A DNA stretch of 64,000 nt from Peptoniphilus obesi ph1 (GCF_000311865.1 NZ_HE978581.1:32549-96548); one strand, 5' to 3'; numbered from the stretch's first letter, positions 35,760 to 44,589 are shown. A program made the numbers and translations. Notes: generated by a model not told the origin, from the sequence alone.

Positions 35760-35788
35760 TTGACAAATTTAGAGCTTTTACTTATAAT
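35760..35788 (+). promoter_or_regulatory. Perfect consensus promoter for the alaS-ireB-ruvX cluster
   Basis: TTGACA (35760-35765), a 17-bp spacer, and TATAAT (35783-35788) match the sigma-A consensus exactly. The predicted start is near 35795, giving an alaS leader of only about 50 nt. Confidence 0.85.
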
Positions 35789-35800
35789 TTAATTAGCTAT

Positions 35801-35828
35801 CTCCTCCCTGAAAGGGGAGGAGTTTTAA
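35801..35828 (+). promoter_or_regulatory. GC-rich hairpin in the alaS leader
   Basis: CTCCTCCC (35801-35808) pairs perfectly with GGGAGGAG (35815-35822), followed by TTTT. It could end the upstream transcript, but it also lies about 6 nt after the predicted alaS start point, so it would form the very 5' end of the alaS message. Its left arm is complementary to a Shine-Dalgarno core. Confidence 0.6.
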
Positions 35829-35844
35829 GATAAAGAGGTGCAGA

Positions 35845-38475
35845 GTGAAAAATTTAAAATTACATGAAATAAGATCGGAATTTTTAAAGTTTTTTGAATC
35901 AAAGGAACATTTGATGTTACCAAGTTTTTCTTTAATTCCAAAAAATGATAAGTCATTATTACTAATTGGCGCTGGTATGGCCCCGATGAAAAAATATTTT
36001 ACAGGAGAATTGACACCACCATCAAAAAGAGTAACTACATGCCAAAAATGTATTAGAACAGGCGATATAGAAAATGTAGGAAAAACTGATAGACACGCTA
36101 CGTTTTTTGAAATGCTAGGAAATTTTTCTTTTGGAGATTATTTTAAAGAACAAGCAATTTCTTGGGCTTATGAATTTTTAACAGAAGTAATAGAAATAGA
36201 TAAAGATATATTATGGGCAAGTGTTTATGAAGAAGATCAAGAAGCCTATGATTTGTGGCATGAAAAAATTGGATTACCTAAGGATAGAATTGTCAAATTA
36301 GGAAAAGATGATAACTTTTGGGAATTAGAAGTAGGTCCATCTGGTCCATGTTCTGAAATTTATATTGATAGGGGAGAAGAATATGGATGCGGAGATCCTG
36401 ACTGCAAACCAGGATGTGAGTGCGATAGATTTATAGAAGTTTGGAATCTAGTATTTACACAATTTGATAAAGATGAAAAAGGTGTTTATCATCCACTATC
36501 ACATCCTAATATAGATACTGGTATGGGTCTTGAAAGACTTGCTACTGTTTTACAAGAAACAGATAACATATTTGAAATAGATGCACTACAAGAAATAATA
36601 AGTTGGATCTGTAAAAAAATTGATTATAAATATGGTGAAGATCGTAAAAAAGATGTCTCAATACGTGTAATAACAGACCATATAAGGGCAATAACTTTTT
36701 TAATATCTGATACAGTAACACCTTCAAATGAAGGTAGAGGATATGTTCTAAGAAGATTAATCAGAAGAGCAGCAAGGCACGGAAAGTTATTAGGAATTAA
36801 AGATAGCTTTTTAAGTGAATTATCAAAGGTTGTAATTGATTCTTGGGGTGAAGACTACTACCCAGAATTAAAAGAAAATAAAGAAAATATAGTACAAGTT
36901 ATTAAAATCGAAGAAGAAAAATTCCTAGAAACCCTAGAATCAGGAATAAAGATTTTAAATTCATATATTGATGAAACTATAAATGAAAACAGTAAAACTC
37001 TAATCGGAGAAAAAGCTTTTAAATTATATGATACTTATGGATTCCCAGTCGAATTAACAGCTGAAATATTGGAAGAAAAAGACTTAAATTTAGATTGGCA
37101 ATCTTTTAAAGACCACATGGAAGAGCAAAGACAAAGAGCTAGAGATGCAAGAAATGAAGGGGAAGAAATCGGTTGGTCAAACCTAAGTGATGATGAGGTT
37201 TATGAATCTTATGATAGTGAATTCTTAGGATATGAATTAACTGAATCTGCTGGGAAAGTTCTTTTATTAACTAAAGATAACAAAGAAGTATCAAGTATAG
37301 GTGAAAAAGAAAAAGGAATAGTGGTATTAGATAAAACACCATTCTATGGACAAAGTGGTGGACAAGTTGGAGACACTGGATTTATAGAAGCGGATGGCTT
37401 AAAAGTTAAAGTTTTAGATACAAAGAAATCTCACAATGATCTAATTATTCATGTAGTAGAAGTTTTAGAAGGCAGTCTAAAAAAAGGACAGGAAATATAT
37501 TCCAAAATTGATGTTGAAAGAAGAAATAATATTAGAAGAAATCACTCTGTAACACATTTACTTCATAAATCTTTAAAAGAAGTACTAGGAGATCATGTTA
37601 ATCAAGCTGGATCAGAAGTTCACGCTGATTATATGAGATTTGACTTCACACACTTCAAAGCTATTAGCCAGGAAGAGCTTAAAAAGATTGAAGAATTAGT
37701 TAATCAAAAAATAAGTGAATCACTAAAAGTTACAACAGAAATTAAAAACTTACAAGATGCTTATAAAACCGGAGCAATAGGTTTATTTGAAGAAAAATAT
37801 GGCGATACAGTAAGAATTGTATCAATGGGCGATTTTTCAACTGAGCTTTGTGGAGGTACTCATGTAAGCAATACATCTGAAATTGAAATGTTTAAGATAC
37901 TTTCTGAACAAAGTGTATCTTCTGGTGTTAGAAGAATAGAATCTATAACAGGACCAGCTGTATATAGGTATTTAAATCAATTAGAAGATTTAAAAAATGC
38001 AGGGGCTAGAATTTTAAAAACAGATAAAAATTCTGTTCTTGATAAAATAAGTTCTCTTATAGAAGAAAATAAAAAATTATCTAAAGAAATAGAAAAATTA
38101 AAACTAGACAATACAGAAGATGAATTTTCTAACATAATTAATAACATAAAGGAATTTAATTCAGTTAAGTATGTGACATATAAATTTGAAGATGTTGATT
38201 TAGATACTTTAAGAAACTTAGCAGATAGAGTGATTAATGAAGTAGGATCTATTATTGTTTTATTTGCAACTGTAAATGATGATAAACTAAACTTTGTTTG
38301 CGCTGTATCAAGTGACTTAATAAAAGAAGGATACAAAGCTGGAAATATAATCAAAAAAATAGCAAAAATAGCCGGCGGCGGTGGTGGCGGCAGACCAAAT
38401 ATGGCTACTGCTGGCGGAAAAGATTTAAGTAAAGTAGAAGAAGCTCTAAATAGTATAGAAGAAGAATTAAAGTAA
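35845..38475 (+). CDS. alaS: Alanyl-tRNA synthetase
   Basis: An 876-residue class II synthetase, full length. It has the catalytic core (about 1-450; motif 2 near KCIRTGDIENVGKT, KTDRHATFFEMLGNFSFGDYF seen as HATFFEMLGNFSFGDYF), the editing domain (about 560-690) with zinc-site motifs RRNHSVTHLLH and CGGTHV, a coiled coil (about 715-755), and a C-Ala/DHHA1 domain ending GGGGGGRPNMATAGG. The start is GTG 35845 with an AGAGGTG site. A Gly run near the end is coded by a GC-rich stretch at 38371-38390. Confidence 0.97.
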   Translation: MKNLKLHEIRSEFLKFFESKEHLMLPSFSLIPKNDKSLLLIGAGMAPMKKYFTGELTPPSKRVTTCQKCIRTGDIENVGKTDRHATFFEMLGNFSFGDYFKEQAISWAYEFLTEVIEIDKDILWASVYEEDQEAYDLWHEKIGLPKDRIVKLGKDDNFWELEVGPSGPCSEIYIDRGEEYGCGDPDCKPGCECDRFIEVWNLVFTQFDKDEKGVYHPLSHPNIDTGMGLERLATVLQETDNIFEIDALQEIISWICKKIDYKYGEDRKKDVSIRVITDHIRAITFLISDTVTPSNEGRGYVLRRLIRRAARHGKLLGIKDSFLSELSKVVIDSWGEDYYPELKENKENIVQVIKIEEEKFLETLESGIKILNSYIDETINENSKTLIGEKAFKLYDTYGFPVELTAEILEEKDLNLDWQSFKDHMEEQRQRARDARNEGEEIGWSNLSDDEVYESYDSEFLGYELTESAGKVLLLTKDNKEVSSIGEKEKGIVVLDKTPFYGQSGGQVGDTGFIEADGLKVKVLDTKKSHNDLIIHVVEVLEGSLKKGQEIYSKIDVERRNNIRRNHSVTHLLHKSLKEVLGDHVNQAGSEVHADYMRFDFTHFKAISQEELKKIEELVNQKISESLKVTTEIKNLQDAYKTGAIGLFEEKYGDTVRIVSMGDFSTELCGGTHVSNTSEIEMFKILSEQSVSSGVRRIESITGPAVYRYLNQLEDLKNAGARILKTDKNSVLDKISSLIEENKKLSKEIEKLKLDNTEDEFSNIINNIKEFNSVKYVTYKFEDVDLDTLRNLADRVINEVGSIIVLFATVNDDKLNFVCAVSSDLIKEGYKAGNIIKKIAKIAGGGGGGRPNMATAGGKDLSKVEEALNSIEEELK

Positions 38476-38493
38476 TGTAGAATTTACTTTTTA

Positions 38494-38502
38494 TGATATA
38501 AT
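38494..38502 (+). promoter_or_regulatory. Extended -10 promoter before ireB
   Basis: TGA-TATAAT at 38494-38502, 18 bp before ireB, with TGGAGGG as the ribosome site. No -35 box is evident. Confidence 0.45.
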
Positions 38503-38519
38503 ATTTATGGAGGGTAATT

Positions 38520-38768
38520 ATGGACAAAGATTATGAAACACAAGTATTTGAAAAACAATATTTAGAGTCTGAAAAATATAAAAAGATTATAAAAGAAGTT
38601 TATGATGCTTTGGAAGAAAAAGGATATAATCCTATCGACCAAATTATAGGTTATATATTATCTGGAGACCCAACATATATAACTAGTTACAAGAATGCTA
38701 GATCCATAATTCAAAAAATAGAACGTGATAATTTATTAGTAGAATTATTAAAATCATATTTAAGATAG
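38520..38768 (+). CDS. ireB: IreB family regulatory phosphoprotein (UPF0297)
   Basis: An 82-residue small protein. The C-terminal [21 protein letters not shown] segment (seen as [18 protein letters not shown]) is the family signature and the length is typical. In Enterococcus, IreB is phosphorylated on threonines by the PASTA kinase IreK and tunes cephalosporin tolerance. The order alaS-ireB-ruvX-DUF1292 is conserved across Firmicutes. Neither kinase nor phosphatase lies in the window. Confidence 0.92.
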   Translation: MDKDYETQVFEKQYLESEKYKKIIKEVYDALEEKGYNPIDQIIGYILSGDPTYITSYKNARSIIQKIERDNLLVELLKSYLR

Positions 38769-38773
38769 CTGTT

Positions 38774-38801
38774 AAGTGAGATGGATTTAACCATCTCACT
38801 T
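38774..38801 (+). other. Perfect hairpin between ireB and ruvX without a T tract
   Basis: An 11-bp perfect stem, AAGTGAGATGG (38774-38784) with CCATCTCACTT (38791-38801), has a 6-nt loop. The following bases are CCTAATTC, so it does not look like an ordinary intrinsic terminator. It may be a processing or stabilising element inside the operon. Confidence 0.55.
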
Positions 38802-38823
38802 CCTAATTCTATACAAAATTTAG

Positions 38824-39261
38824 ATGGGTTGTGATCGTATTAGACTTCTCGGACTGGATGTAGGTGATAGGTGGATAGGTGTAGCAATTAGTGATGAATT
38901 ACTTTTAACTGCTCAACCATTGAAAACTATTAAAAGAGAATCCAATAAACAAGCGTATGAAGAAATACATGAAATTATAAACTCCTACAATATTTCTAAA
39001 GTTGTTGTGGGACTACCAAAAAATATGAACAATTCCATAGGACCTCAAAGTGAAAAAGTTATAAAATTTGCAAATAAATTATCTAATAAATTTGATATTG
39101 AAGTTGTTTTCCAAGACGAAAGATTAACAACAATTTCTGCTAATAGAATTTTAATTGAAGCAGATGTTAGAAGGGAAAATAGAAAAGCCTACATAGATAA
39201 AATTGCAGCTACATATATATTACAAACTTATTTAGATAAAACTGGAGGAACAAATGAATAA
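38824..39261 (+). CDS. ruvX: RuvX/YqgF Holliday junction resolvase-like nuclease
   Basis: A 145-residue RNase H-fold nuclease. Acidic active-site residues sit in LGLDVGDRWIGVA (about 9-21), VVGLPKNM and FQDERLTT (about 98-105), and in the final DKIAATYILQTYLD. In E. coli YqgF acts in 16S rRNA end processing; a Holliday-junction role has also been proposed. ATG 38824 lacks a good ribosome site, but no better in-frame start exists before the conserved part. Confidence 0.93.
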   Translation: MGCDRIRLLGLDVGDRWIGVAISDELLLTAQPLKTIKRESNKQAYEEIHEIINSYNISKVVVGLPKNMNNSIGPQSEKVIKFANKLSNKFDIEVVFQDERLTTISANRILIEADVRRENRKAYIDKIAATYILQTYLDKTGGTNE

Positions 39262-39505
39262 ACAAATTTTTTATGACGAAGATGGTAAAGAAGTAGAATT
39301 TAATGTCAAAGAAAAATTTAGATACAATGATAATGATTATTTAGCTATGGAAAAAGTTGACGATGATTCTTTAATTTATTTACTCAGAATAGAAACAGAC
39401 CAAGATGGAAATGAATATTTAAGTGGAATTGATGATGATGAATTGGAAGAGGTTAAAGATGCCTATGAAAATTTATTTGATCAGGGAAATGAAGAGGTTT
39501 TATGA
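39254..39505 (+). CDS. DUF1292 protein (YrzB family)
   Basis: An 83-residue very acidic protein (FYDEDGKEVEFNVKEKF, YLLRIETDQDGNEYLSGIDDDE). DUF1292 proteins are small beta-rich proteins of unknown role, constantly next to ruvX. It overlaps ruvX by 8 bp and fur by 4 bp, so translation of all three is probably coupled. The ribosome site TGGAGGA lies inside ruvX. Confidence 0.92.
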   Translation: MNKQIFYDEDGKEVEFNVKEKFRYNDNDYLAMEKVDDDSLIYLLRIETDQDGNEYLSGIDDDELEEVKDAYENLFDQGNEEVL

Positions 39506-39963
39506 TGAGTATCAAATCTAATGATGTTAAAGAAATTTTAAAAGAAAATGGACATAAATATACTGGACAAAGAGCTAAAATTTTTGATGTGTTTTTAAAA
39601 AATCCTGAAAAACATTTGTCTACAGAAGATGTTTATGAATATATATCAAAAGAATTTCCTGAAATAGGTATAGCAACTATTTATAGAACTTTGATGCTTT
39701 TTGAAAAATTAGGAATATTATATAAAATTAGCTTTGATGATGGCGTTGTTAGATACGAATTAAGAGCTAATAAAAATGCACATAGACACCATCACTTGAT
39801 ATGTTTAAATTGCCAAAAAATAATAGAGGTTAAGCTAGATCTACTTGATTCTTTAGAAAAACGAATAGAAGAAACTGAAAATTTTAAAATAGTCGATCAT
39901 AACTTGAAATTCTATGGATATTGTGAAGACTGTCAAAAAAAGGAGATCGATAATGAAGAATAG
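39502..39963 (+). CDS. Fur family metalloregulator (Fur/PerR/Zur type)
   Basis: A 153-residue repressor. It has a winged helix (about 5-85; YTGQRAKIFDVFLKNPEKHLS, seen as YTGQRAKIFDVF, and IGIATIYRTLMLFEKLG) and a dimerisation domain with the HRHHHLICLNC segment and a second CEDC, i.e. two CxxC pairs for structural zinc. Which metal or peroxide it senses cannot be fixed from sequence. It overlaps both the DUF1292 gene and rnj. In this cluster position Firmicutes often carry a Fur-like gene. Confidence 0.9.
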   Translation: MMSIKSNDVKEILKENGHKYTGQRAKIFDVFLKNPEKHLSTEDVYEYISKEFPEIGIATIYRTLMLFEKLGILYKISFDDGVVRYELRANKNAHRHHHLICLNCQKIIEVKLDLLDSLEKRIEETENFKIVDHNLKFYGYCEDCQKKEIDNEE

Positions 39964-41617
39964 TAATAAGTTAAAAATAATTCCACTTGGTGGTATGCAC
40001 GAAGTTGGTAAAAATTTAACTATTATAGAATATAGAGATGAAATTATAATTGTAGACTGTGGTATGACATTTCCAAGCGAAGAACATCTTGGCATAGATG
40101 TTATAATACCTGATATAACTTATTTGATAAAAAATAAAGATAAAATTAAAGCTATGGTATTAACTCACGGTCACGAAGATCACATAGGTGCTATACCATA
40201 TGTCTTAAAAAAGGTTAAAATGCCAATATATGGTACTCCTTTGACTATAGGACTGTTAGAGAATAAATTAAAAGAACATCATTTAGGCAAAGTTGACTTA
40301 CACGTTGTTCATGCAGGAGACAAAGTTAAACTTGGAAAAATGGAAGTTGAATGGATAAGAGTTAACCATTCAATACCTGATTCTTGTGCAATAGCAATTA
40401 ACACACCTCTTGGATATGTTTATCACACTGGAGACTTTAAAGTTGATTTTACTCCAATATCAGATGGAGTTATTGACTTACAAAGAATTGCTCAAATTGG
40501 AGAAAAAGGTGTTATAGCTATGATTGGTGAGTCTGTCAACGTTTTAAGAGAAGGCTACACCATGAGCGAATCAACAGTTGGAGAAACTTTTAATAGAATT
40601 TTTTCTCAAAAAAGAGATAATAAAATAATAATCGCAACCTTTGCATCCAATGTTCAAAGAGTTCAACAAATTATAAATTCTGCAGAAAAATTTAATCGTA
40701 AAGTTGTATTATCTGGAAGATCTATGGTAAATGTTATAGAGACTGCAAGAGGTTTAAATTATCTAAATGTAAAAAAAGATACCATCATAGATATGAAAGA
40801 TATAAATAAATATGAAGATAAAGAGTTATGTTTTATAACAACAGGATCACAAGGTGAGCCAATGTCAGCTCTTACAAGAATTGCTTATGGTGAACATAAG
40901 AAAATTCACCTTACACCAAATGATGTAATAATTCTATCTGCTACTCCTATACCAGGCAATGAAATAGATGTTACAAAGGTAATAAATAAACTTATGGAAT
41001 CTGGAGCTGAAGTTATTTATGAAGCTTTAACAGAAATACATGTTTCTGGTCACGCTTGTCAAGAAGAACTAAAATTAATTATGTCTTTAGTAAATCCTAA
41101 GTATTTTATTCCTGCTCATGGAGAAATAAGACACCTATATAAACACAGAGAAATAGCTATGTCTTTAGGCATACCAAAAGATAATGTATTTGTTATGGAT
41201 AATGGAAATTGCTTAGAAATTTCTCAAAATGGCGCTAAACTTATTGGAGATGTACCATCTGGAGATATATTAGTAGACGGATTAGGTATCGGCGATGTTG
41301 GAAATATAGTATTAAGAGATAGAAAAAGACTATCAGAAGATGGTTTAATTATTATCGTATTAACAATATCTAAAACTAAGAGAGAATTAATTTCTGGACC
41401 AGATATAATTTCAAGAGGATTTGTATATGTTAGAGAATCTGGAGATTTAATGGATGATGTTAAAGATATTGTAAGCAAAACTATAGAAAATTGCAGTAAA
41501 GAAAGTATTTTAGATTGGTCTTTATTAAAAAATAATATTAAAGACGATTTAAAAGGATTCTTATTCCAACAAACAAAGAGAAATCCAATGATACTTCCTA
41601 TAATTATGGAAATTTAA
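39953..41617 (+). CDS. rnj: Ribonuclease J
   Basis: A 554-residue metallo-beta-lactamase/beta-CASP ribonuclease with 5'-3' exo- and endonuclease activity, central to mRNA decay and rRNA maturation. Zinc motif THGHEDHIGAIPY (about 76-88), the beta-CASP region with ATFASNVQRVQQI, and the C-terminal HVSGHA motif are in order. ATG 39953 with AAGGAG is used; the frame is open further upstream, but that part lies inside fur. RNase Y is also in the window (44.6 kb). Confidence 0.95.
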   Translation: MKNSNKLKIIPLGGMHEVGKNLTIIEYRDEIIIVDCGMTFPSEEHLGIDVIIPDITYLIKNKDKIKAMVLTHGHEDHIGAIPYVLKKVKMPIYGTPLTIGLLENKLKEHHLGKVDLHVVHAGDKVKLGKMEVEWIRVNHSIPDSCAIAINTPLGYVYHTGDFKVDFTPISDGVIDLQRIAQIGEKGVIAMIGESVNVLREGYTMSESTVGETFNRIFSQKRDNKIIIATFASNVQRVQQIINSAEKFNRKVVLSGRSMVNVIETARGLNYLNVKKDTIIDMKDINKYEDKELCFITTGSQGEPMSALTRIAYGEHKKIHLTPNDVIILSATPIPGNEIDVTKVINKLMESGAEVIYEALTEIHVSGHACQEELKLIMSLVNPKYFIPAHGEIRHLYKHREIAMSLGIPKDNVFVMDNGNCLEISQNGAKLIGDVPSGDILVDGLGIGDVGNIVLRDRKRLSEDGLIIIVLTISKTKRELISGPDIISRGFVYVRESGDLMDDVKDIVSKTIENCSKESILDWSLLKNNIKDDLKGFLFQQTKRNPMILPIIMEI

Positions 41618-41620
41618 AGT

Positions 41621-41652
41621 ATTAGGAATCGAAAGATTCCTAATTTATTTTG
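41621..41652 (+). terminator. Hairpin after RNase J
   Basis: A 9-bp perfect stem, TTAGGAATC (41622-41630) with GATTCCTAA (41635-41643), is closed by a GAAA tetraloop and followed by TTTATTTT. No promoter fits in the 15 bp before the next ribosome site, so some read-through into the methyltransferase gene is likely. Confidence 0.75.
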
Positions 41653-41666
41653 TAGAGGTAAATTTA

Positions 41667-42317
41667 ATGGTAGATATCAACTATGAATATATTGATGAAT
41701 ATATCGACGATTTATATATAAATAAGAATGAAAAACTTCTAGCTATTAGAAATATGGCGGAAGAAAATCATATTCCTATAATAGAAAAAGCAACAGAGGA
41801 TTTTTTGAAATTTATTATTTCTATTAAAGATCCTAAAAATATATTAGAACTAGGAACAGCTGTTGGATATTCAGCGATTGTCATGGCAGAAGCTGCTAAA
41901 AATATTAACTTAATAAACACTGTTGATAAAAATGAAAATATGTTAAAAATGGCAAAAGAGAATATAGATAAATTTTCTTTAAATCAAATAATAAATTTAA
42001 ATTATATGGATGCCTATGATTATTTAGTAAGTGATGAAAATAAATATGACTTAATTTTTATTGATGCAGCTAAGGGGCAATATCAAAAATATTTTGATGA
42101 AGCAATAAATCTACTTAATGATGATGGCATTATTATTTGTGATAATGTTCTGTTTAAGGGAATGGTTGCTAATAATGATCTACTAAAAAGAAGAAAGAGA
42201 ACTATTGTTAAAAGATTAAGAGAATTTATAGTAAATATAAAAAATGATGATAGATATTTATCAAGTATTGTGCCTATTGGTGATGGCTTGATGTTAGTTA
42301 GGAGAAATAATGCATAA
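41667..42317 (+). CDS. Class I SAM O-methyltransferase (TrmR/YrrM-like)
   Basis: A 216-residue methyltransferase of the COMT-like group. The SAM-binding motif is ILELGTAVGYSAIVMA (about 60-75), acidic post-I residue is in TVDKNENML, and FIDAAKGQYQKYF carries the metal/catalytic aspartate. In B. subtilis the homologue TrmR methylates 5-hydroxyuridine at the tRNA wobble base. Here it overlaps a U32 peptidase gene by 8 bp, and U32 proteins (TrhP) make that same hydroxyuridine, so the pair forms a tRNA-modification unit. Confidence 0.9.
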   Translation: MVDINYEYIDEYIDDLYINKNEKLLAIRNMAEENHIPIIEKATEDFLKFIISIKDPKNILELGTAVGYSAIVMAEAAKNINLINTVDKNENMLKMAKENIDKFSLNQIINLNYMDAYDYLVSDENKYDLIFIDAAKGQYQKYFDEAINLLNDDGIIICDNVLFKGMVANNDLLKRRKRTIVKRLREFIVNIKNDDRYLSSIVPIGDGLMLVRRNNA

Positions 42318-43542
42318 AAAAATAGAATTACTTGCTCCAGCAGGGGATTTAAATAAACTTAAAACTGCAATTGATTATGGAGCAGATGCTGTTTATCTTG
42401 GTGGAGATAGCTTTGGTTTAAGAAAGGCATCTAAAAATTTTAGCTTGGAAGAAATAGAAAAAGCTGTTTCATATGTACATGAAAGAAATAAAAAACTTCA
42501 TGTAACATTAAATATAATACCTCATAATAATGATATTCAAGGAATAGATGACTATGCTAAATCTCTTTATGAAATAGGTGTTGATGCAGTAATAGTATCA
42601 GACCCAGGTATGTTTTCTAAAATTAGACAGGCAGCTCCTAATCTAGATATCCATATATCTACTCAAGCATCAGTTACAAATATTGATACTGTAAAATTTT
42701 GGGCAAATCAAGGAGCAAAAAGAGTTGTACTTGCAAGAGAACTTTCTTTAAAAGAAATAAAAGAAATAGTAGACAATACTAAAGATATGATTGAAATAGA
42801 AACTTTCTTACATGGAGCTATGTGTATGTCATATTCTGGAAGATGTTTATTATCTAATTATATGACTGGCAGAGATGCAAATATGGGAGATTGTGCTCAA
42901 CCTTGCAGGTATAAATATTATTTAATGGAAGAAAAAAGACCTGGTCAATATTTTCCAATTGAAGAACATGAAGAAGGAACCTTTATAATGAACTCAAAAG
43001 ATCTTTGCATGATAGAGCATGTGGATGATTTAATAGAAGCTGGTATAGCTAGTCTTAAAATTGAGGGAAGAGTTAAGAGTGAATATTATTTAGCAACAGT
43101 TATTAGGTCTTATAGGATGGCTATAGATAATTATTATAATGATCCAGAAAATTATAAGTATGATCCTTACTATCTTGATGAAATAAAAAAAGTTAGTCAT
43201 AGAGATTTTACAAGTGGATTTTTTTATGGAAAAGCCAATGAAAGCTCACAGGTCTATGAAAAAAATTCATATATAAGAGGATATGACTTTATAGGGATTG
43301 TTCTTGATTATGATAAAGAAACAAAAATTGCAACAATTGAGCAAAGAAATAGAGTCTTTAAAGGCGAAGAAGTAGAAATATTTGGACCAGCAATTAAAGA
43401 TTTCAAACAAAAAATAGATTATATGACTGATGATAAGGGAAACGACATAGAAACGGCTAATAAGGCTAAGCAAATATTTAAAATAAAAGTTAACCAAGAC
43501 GTAGAAAAGGGATATTTCTTAAGAAGAAAGAATGAAGAATAA
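42310..43542 (+). CDS. U32 family protein (tRNA 5-hydroxyuridine synthesis, TrhP-like)
   Basis: A 410-residue protein. The N-terminal TIM-barrel-like U32 domain starts IELLAPAGDLNKLKTAIDYGADAVYLGG (seen as ELLAPAGDLNKLKTAI). The cysteine cluster is AMCMSYSGRCLLSNYM and GDCAQPCRYKYY (about 177-207), which in this family is thought to hold an Fe-S cluster. A C-terminal U32_C domain (about 325-405) is present. Although named peptidase, members act in tRNA U34 hydroxylation using prephenate. The methyltransferase just upstream would finish the modification. Confidence 0.9.
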   Translation: MHKKIELLAPAGDLNKLKTAIDYGADAVYLGGDSFGLRKASKNFSLEEIEKAVSYVHERNKKLHVTLNIIPHNNDIQGIDDYAKSLYEIGVDAVIVSDPGMFSKIRQAAPNLDIHISTQASVTNIDTVKFWANQGAKRVVLARELSLKEIKEIVDNTKDMIEIETFLHGAMCMSYSGRCLLSNYMTGRDANMGDCAQPCRYKYYLMEEKRPGQYFPIEEHEEGTFIMNSKDLCMIEHVDDLIEAGIASLKIEGRVKSEYYLATVIRSYRMAIDNYYNDPENYKYDPYYLDEIKKVSHRDFTSGFFYGKANESSQVYEKNSYIRGYDFIGIVLDYDKETKIATIEQRNRVFKGEEVEIFGPAIKDFKQKIDYMTDDKGNDIETANKAKQIFKIKVNQDVEKGYFLRRKNEE

Positions 43543-43546
43543 ATAG

Positions 43547-43584
43547 AAATAAGTAGGCAAGATATCTTGTTTACTTATTTTTTT
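43547..43584 (+). terminator. Terminator after the U32 gene
   Basis: AAATAAGTA (43547-43555) pairs with TACTTATTT (43572-43580). Two G-T pairs and the self-complementary CAAGATATCTTG fill the centre. A run of seven T follows. Confidence 0.85.
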
Positions 43585-43595
43585 ATGGATATAAT
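43567..43595 (+). promoter_or_regulatory. Promoter of the SDR gene, nested in the terminator
   Basis: TTGTTT (43567-43572), a 17-bp spacer, and TATAAT (43590-43595). The -35 box lies in the 3' arm of the preceding terminator hairpin. Confidence 0.55.
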
Positions 43596-43642
43596 TTTAA
43601 CAAAGGATAAATATAATTGTATATATTAAGGAGGTTATTTTT

Positions 43643-44413
43643 ATGGCTTTTTCAATGAAAGATAAAAATGTTATAATCACTGGCGGTGGAAAGGGAATAG
43701 GGAAATCTATTACTGAGGTATTTTTGAAAGAGGGAGCTAATGTTGTTTTTTCTGGACGAAATGAAAAAACAGGAGAAGAAACAGTAAAAGAATTTTCTAA
43801 ATATTCAAATAAATTAAAATTTATTAAAGCTGATGTTGCTATTGAAGAAGATACTCAAAATTTATTTAAAATGTCTAATGACTATTTAGGATCAATAGAT
43901 ATAGTTGTTTTAAATGCTGGATATTTCCCTCAACAAAGAATTCAAGATATGACAAGTTCTGACTGGGATACAGTTGTTGATATAAATTTAAAAGGTGTGT
44001 TTTTAAATACAAAAGAAGCTATGAAATATTTAAAAGAAGGTGGAAGAATTGTTATAACTTCTTCTATAACAGGAAATAAAGTAGGAAATCCTGGACTTGG
44101 TCATTATGGAGCTGCAAAGGGCGGAGTAAATGGATTTATGAGAACAGCTGCTCTTGAACTATCTACTAAGGGAATTACTATCAATGCAGTTGAGCCAGGA
44201 AATATTATGACACCAGGTATGGAAAATGTTCTTGGAGCAAAATATATTAAAGATCAAGAATCAATTATACCACTTTCTAAGTTAGGGGAACCTGAAGATA
44301 TAGCTTATGCTATTATATTTTTAGCATCAGATGAAGCTAAGTATATAACAGGTCAAAGTATAGTTGTTGATGGAGGACAAATTCTTCCAGAATCAGCTTT
44401 AGATTTACACTGA
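43643..44413 (+). CDS. Short-chain dehydrogenase/reductase (FabG-like)
   Basis: A 256-residue classical SDR. The cofactor motif is TGGGKGIGKS (about 13-22), NAG is at about 92-94, the catalytic serine is in TSSITG (about 139) and YGAAK (about 153-157) carries Tyr and Lys. It ends with DGGQ as in FabG-type enzymes. It stands alone with its own promoter, a GGAGG ribosome site and a terminator. It is not in a fatty-acid cluster, so the substrate (3-oxoacyl-ACP, sugar alcohol or other) is open. Confidence 0.9.
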   Translation: MAFSMKDKNVIITGGGKGIGKSITEVFLKEGANVVFSGRNEKTGEETVKEFSKYSNKLKFIKADVAIEEDTQNLFKMSNDYLGSIDIVVLNAGYFPQQRIQDMTSSDWDTVVDINLKGVFLNTKEAMKYLKEGGRIVITSSITGNKVGNPGLGHYGAAKGGVNGFMRTAALELSTKGITINAVEPGNIMTPGMENVLGAKYIKDQESIIPLSKLGEPEDIAYAIIFLASDEAKYITGQSIVVDGGQILPESALDLH

Positions 44414-44422
44414 AATTTATAT

Positions 44423-44458
44423 AAAAAGCTATGGGTTTTTCGACTCATAGCTTTTTTT
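44423..44458 (+). terminator. Terminator after the SDR gene
   Basis: An 11-bp stem, AAAAAGCTATG (44423-44433) with CATAGCTTTTT (44446-44456), and a long T tract. Confidence 0.9.
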
Positions 44459-44484
44459 CGTACCTTATATTGGTCTTAGCTTCC

Positions 44485-44513
44485 TTGACTTATTTTTTTA
44501 AAAGATATAAAAT
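44485..44513 (+). promoter_or_regulatory. Promoter of rny
   Basis: TTGACT (44485-44490), a 17-bp spacer, and TAAAAT (44508-44513), about 75 bp before the rny ATG. Confidence 0.75.
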
Positions 44514-44589
44514 TATACTGTACAAGTTTGTATATGTAACATGATTATAAAAATTTTGAAACTTGAAAATTGAATAAGGAGGTGTATAG

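Noticed and set aside
35758-35845. T-box riboswitch before alaS
   Set aside because: The predicted leader is only about 50 nt and holds one hairpin; there is no room for the specifier stem and antiterminator.
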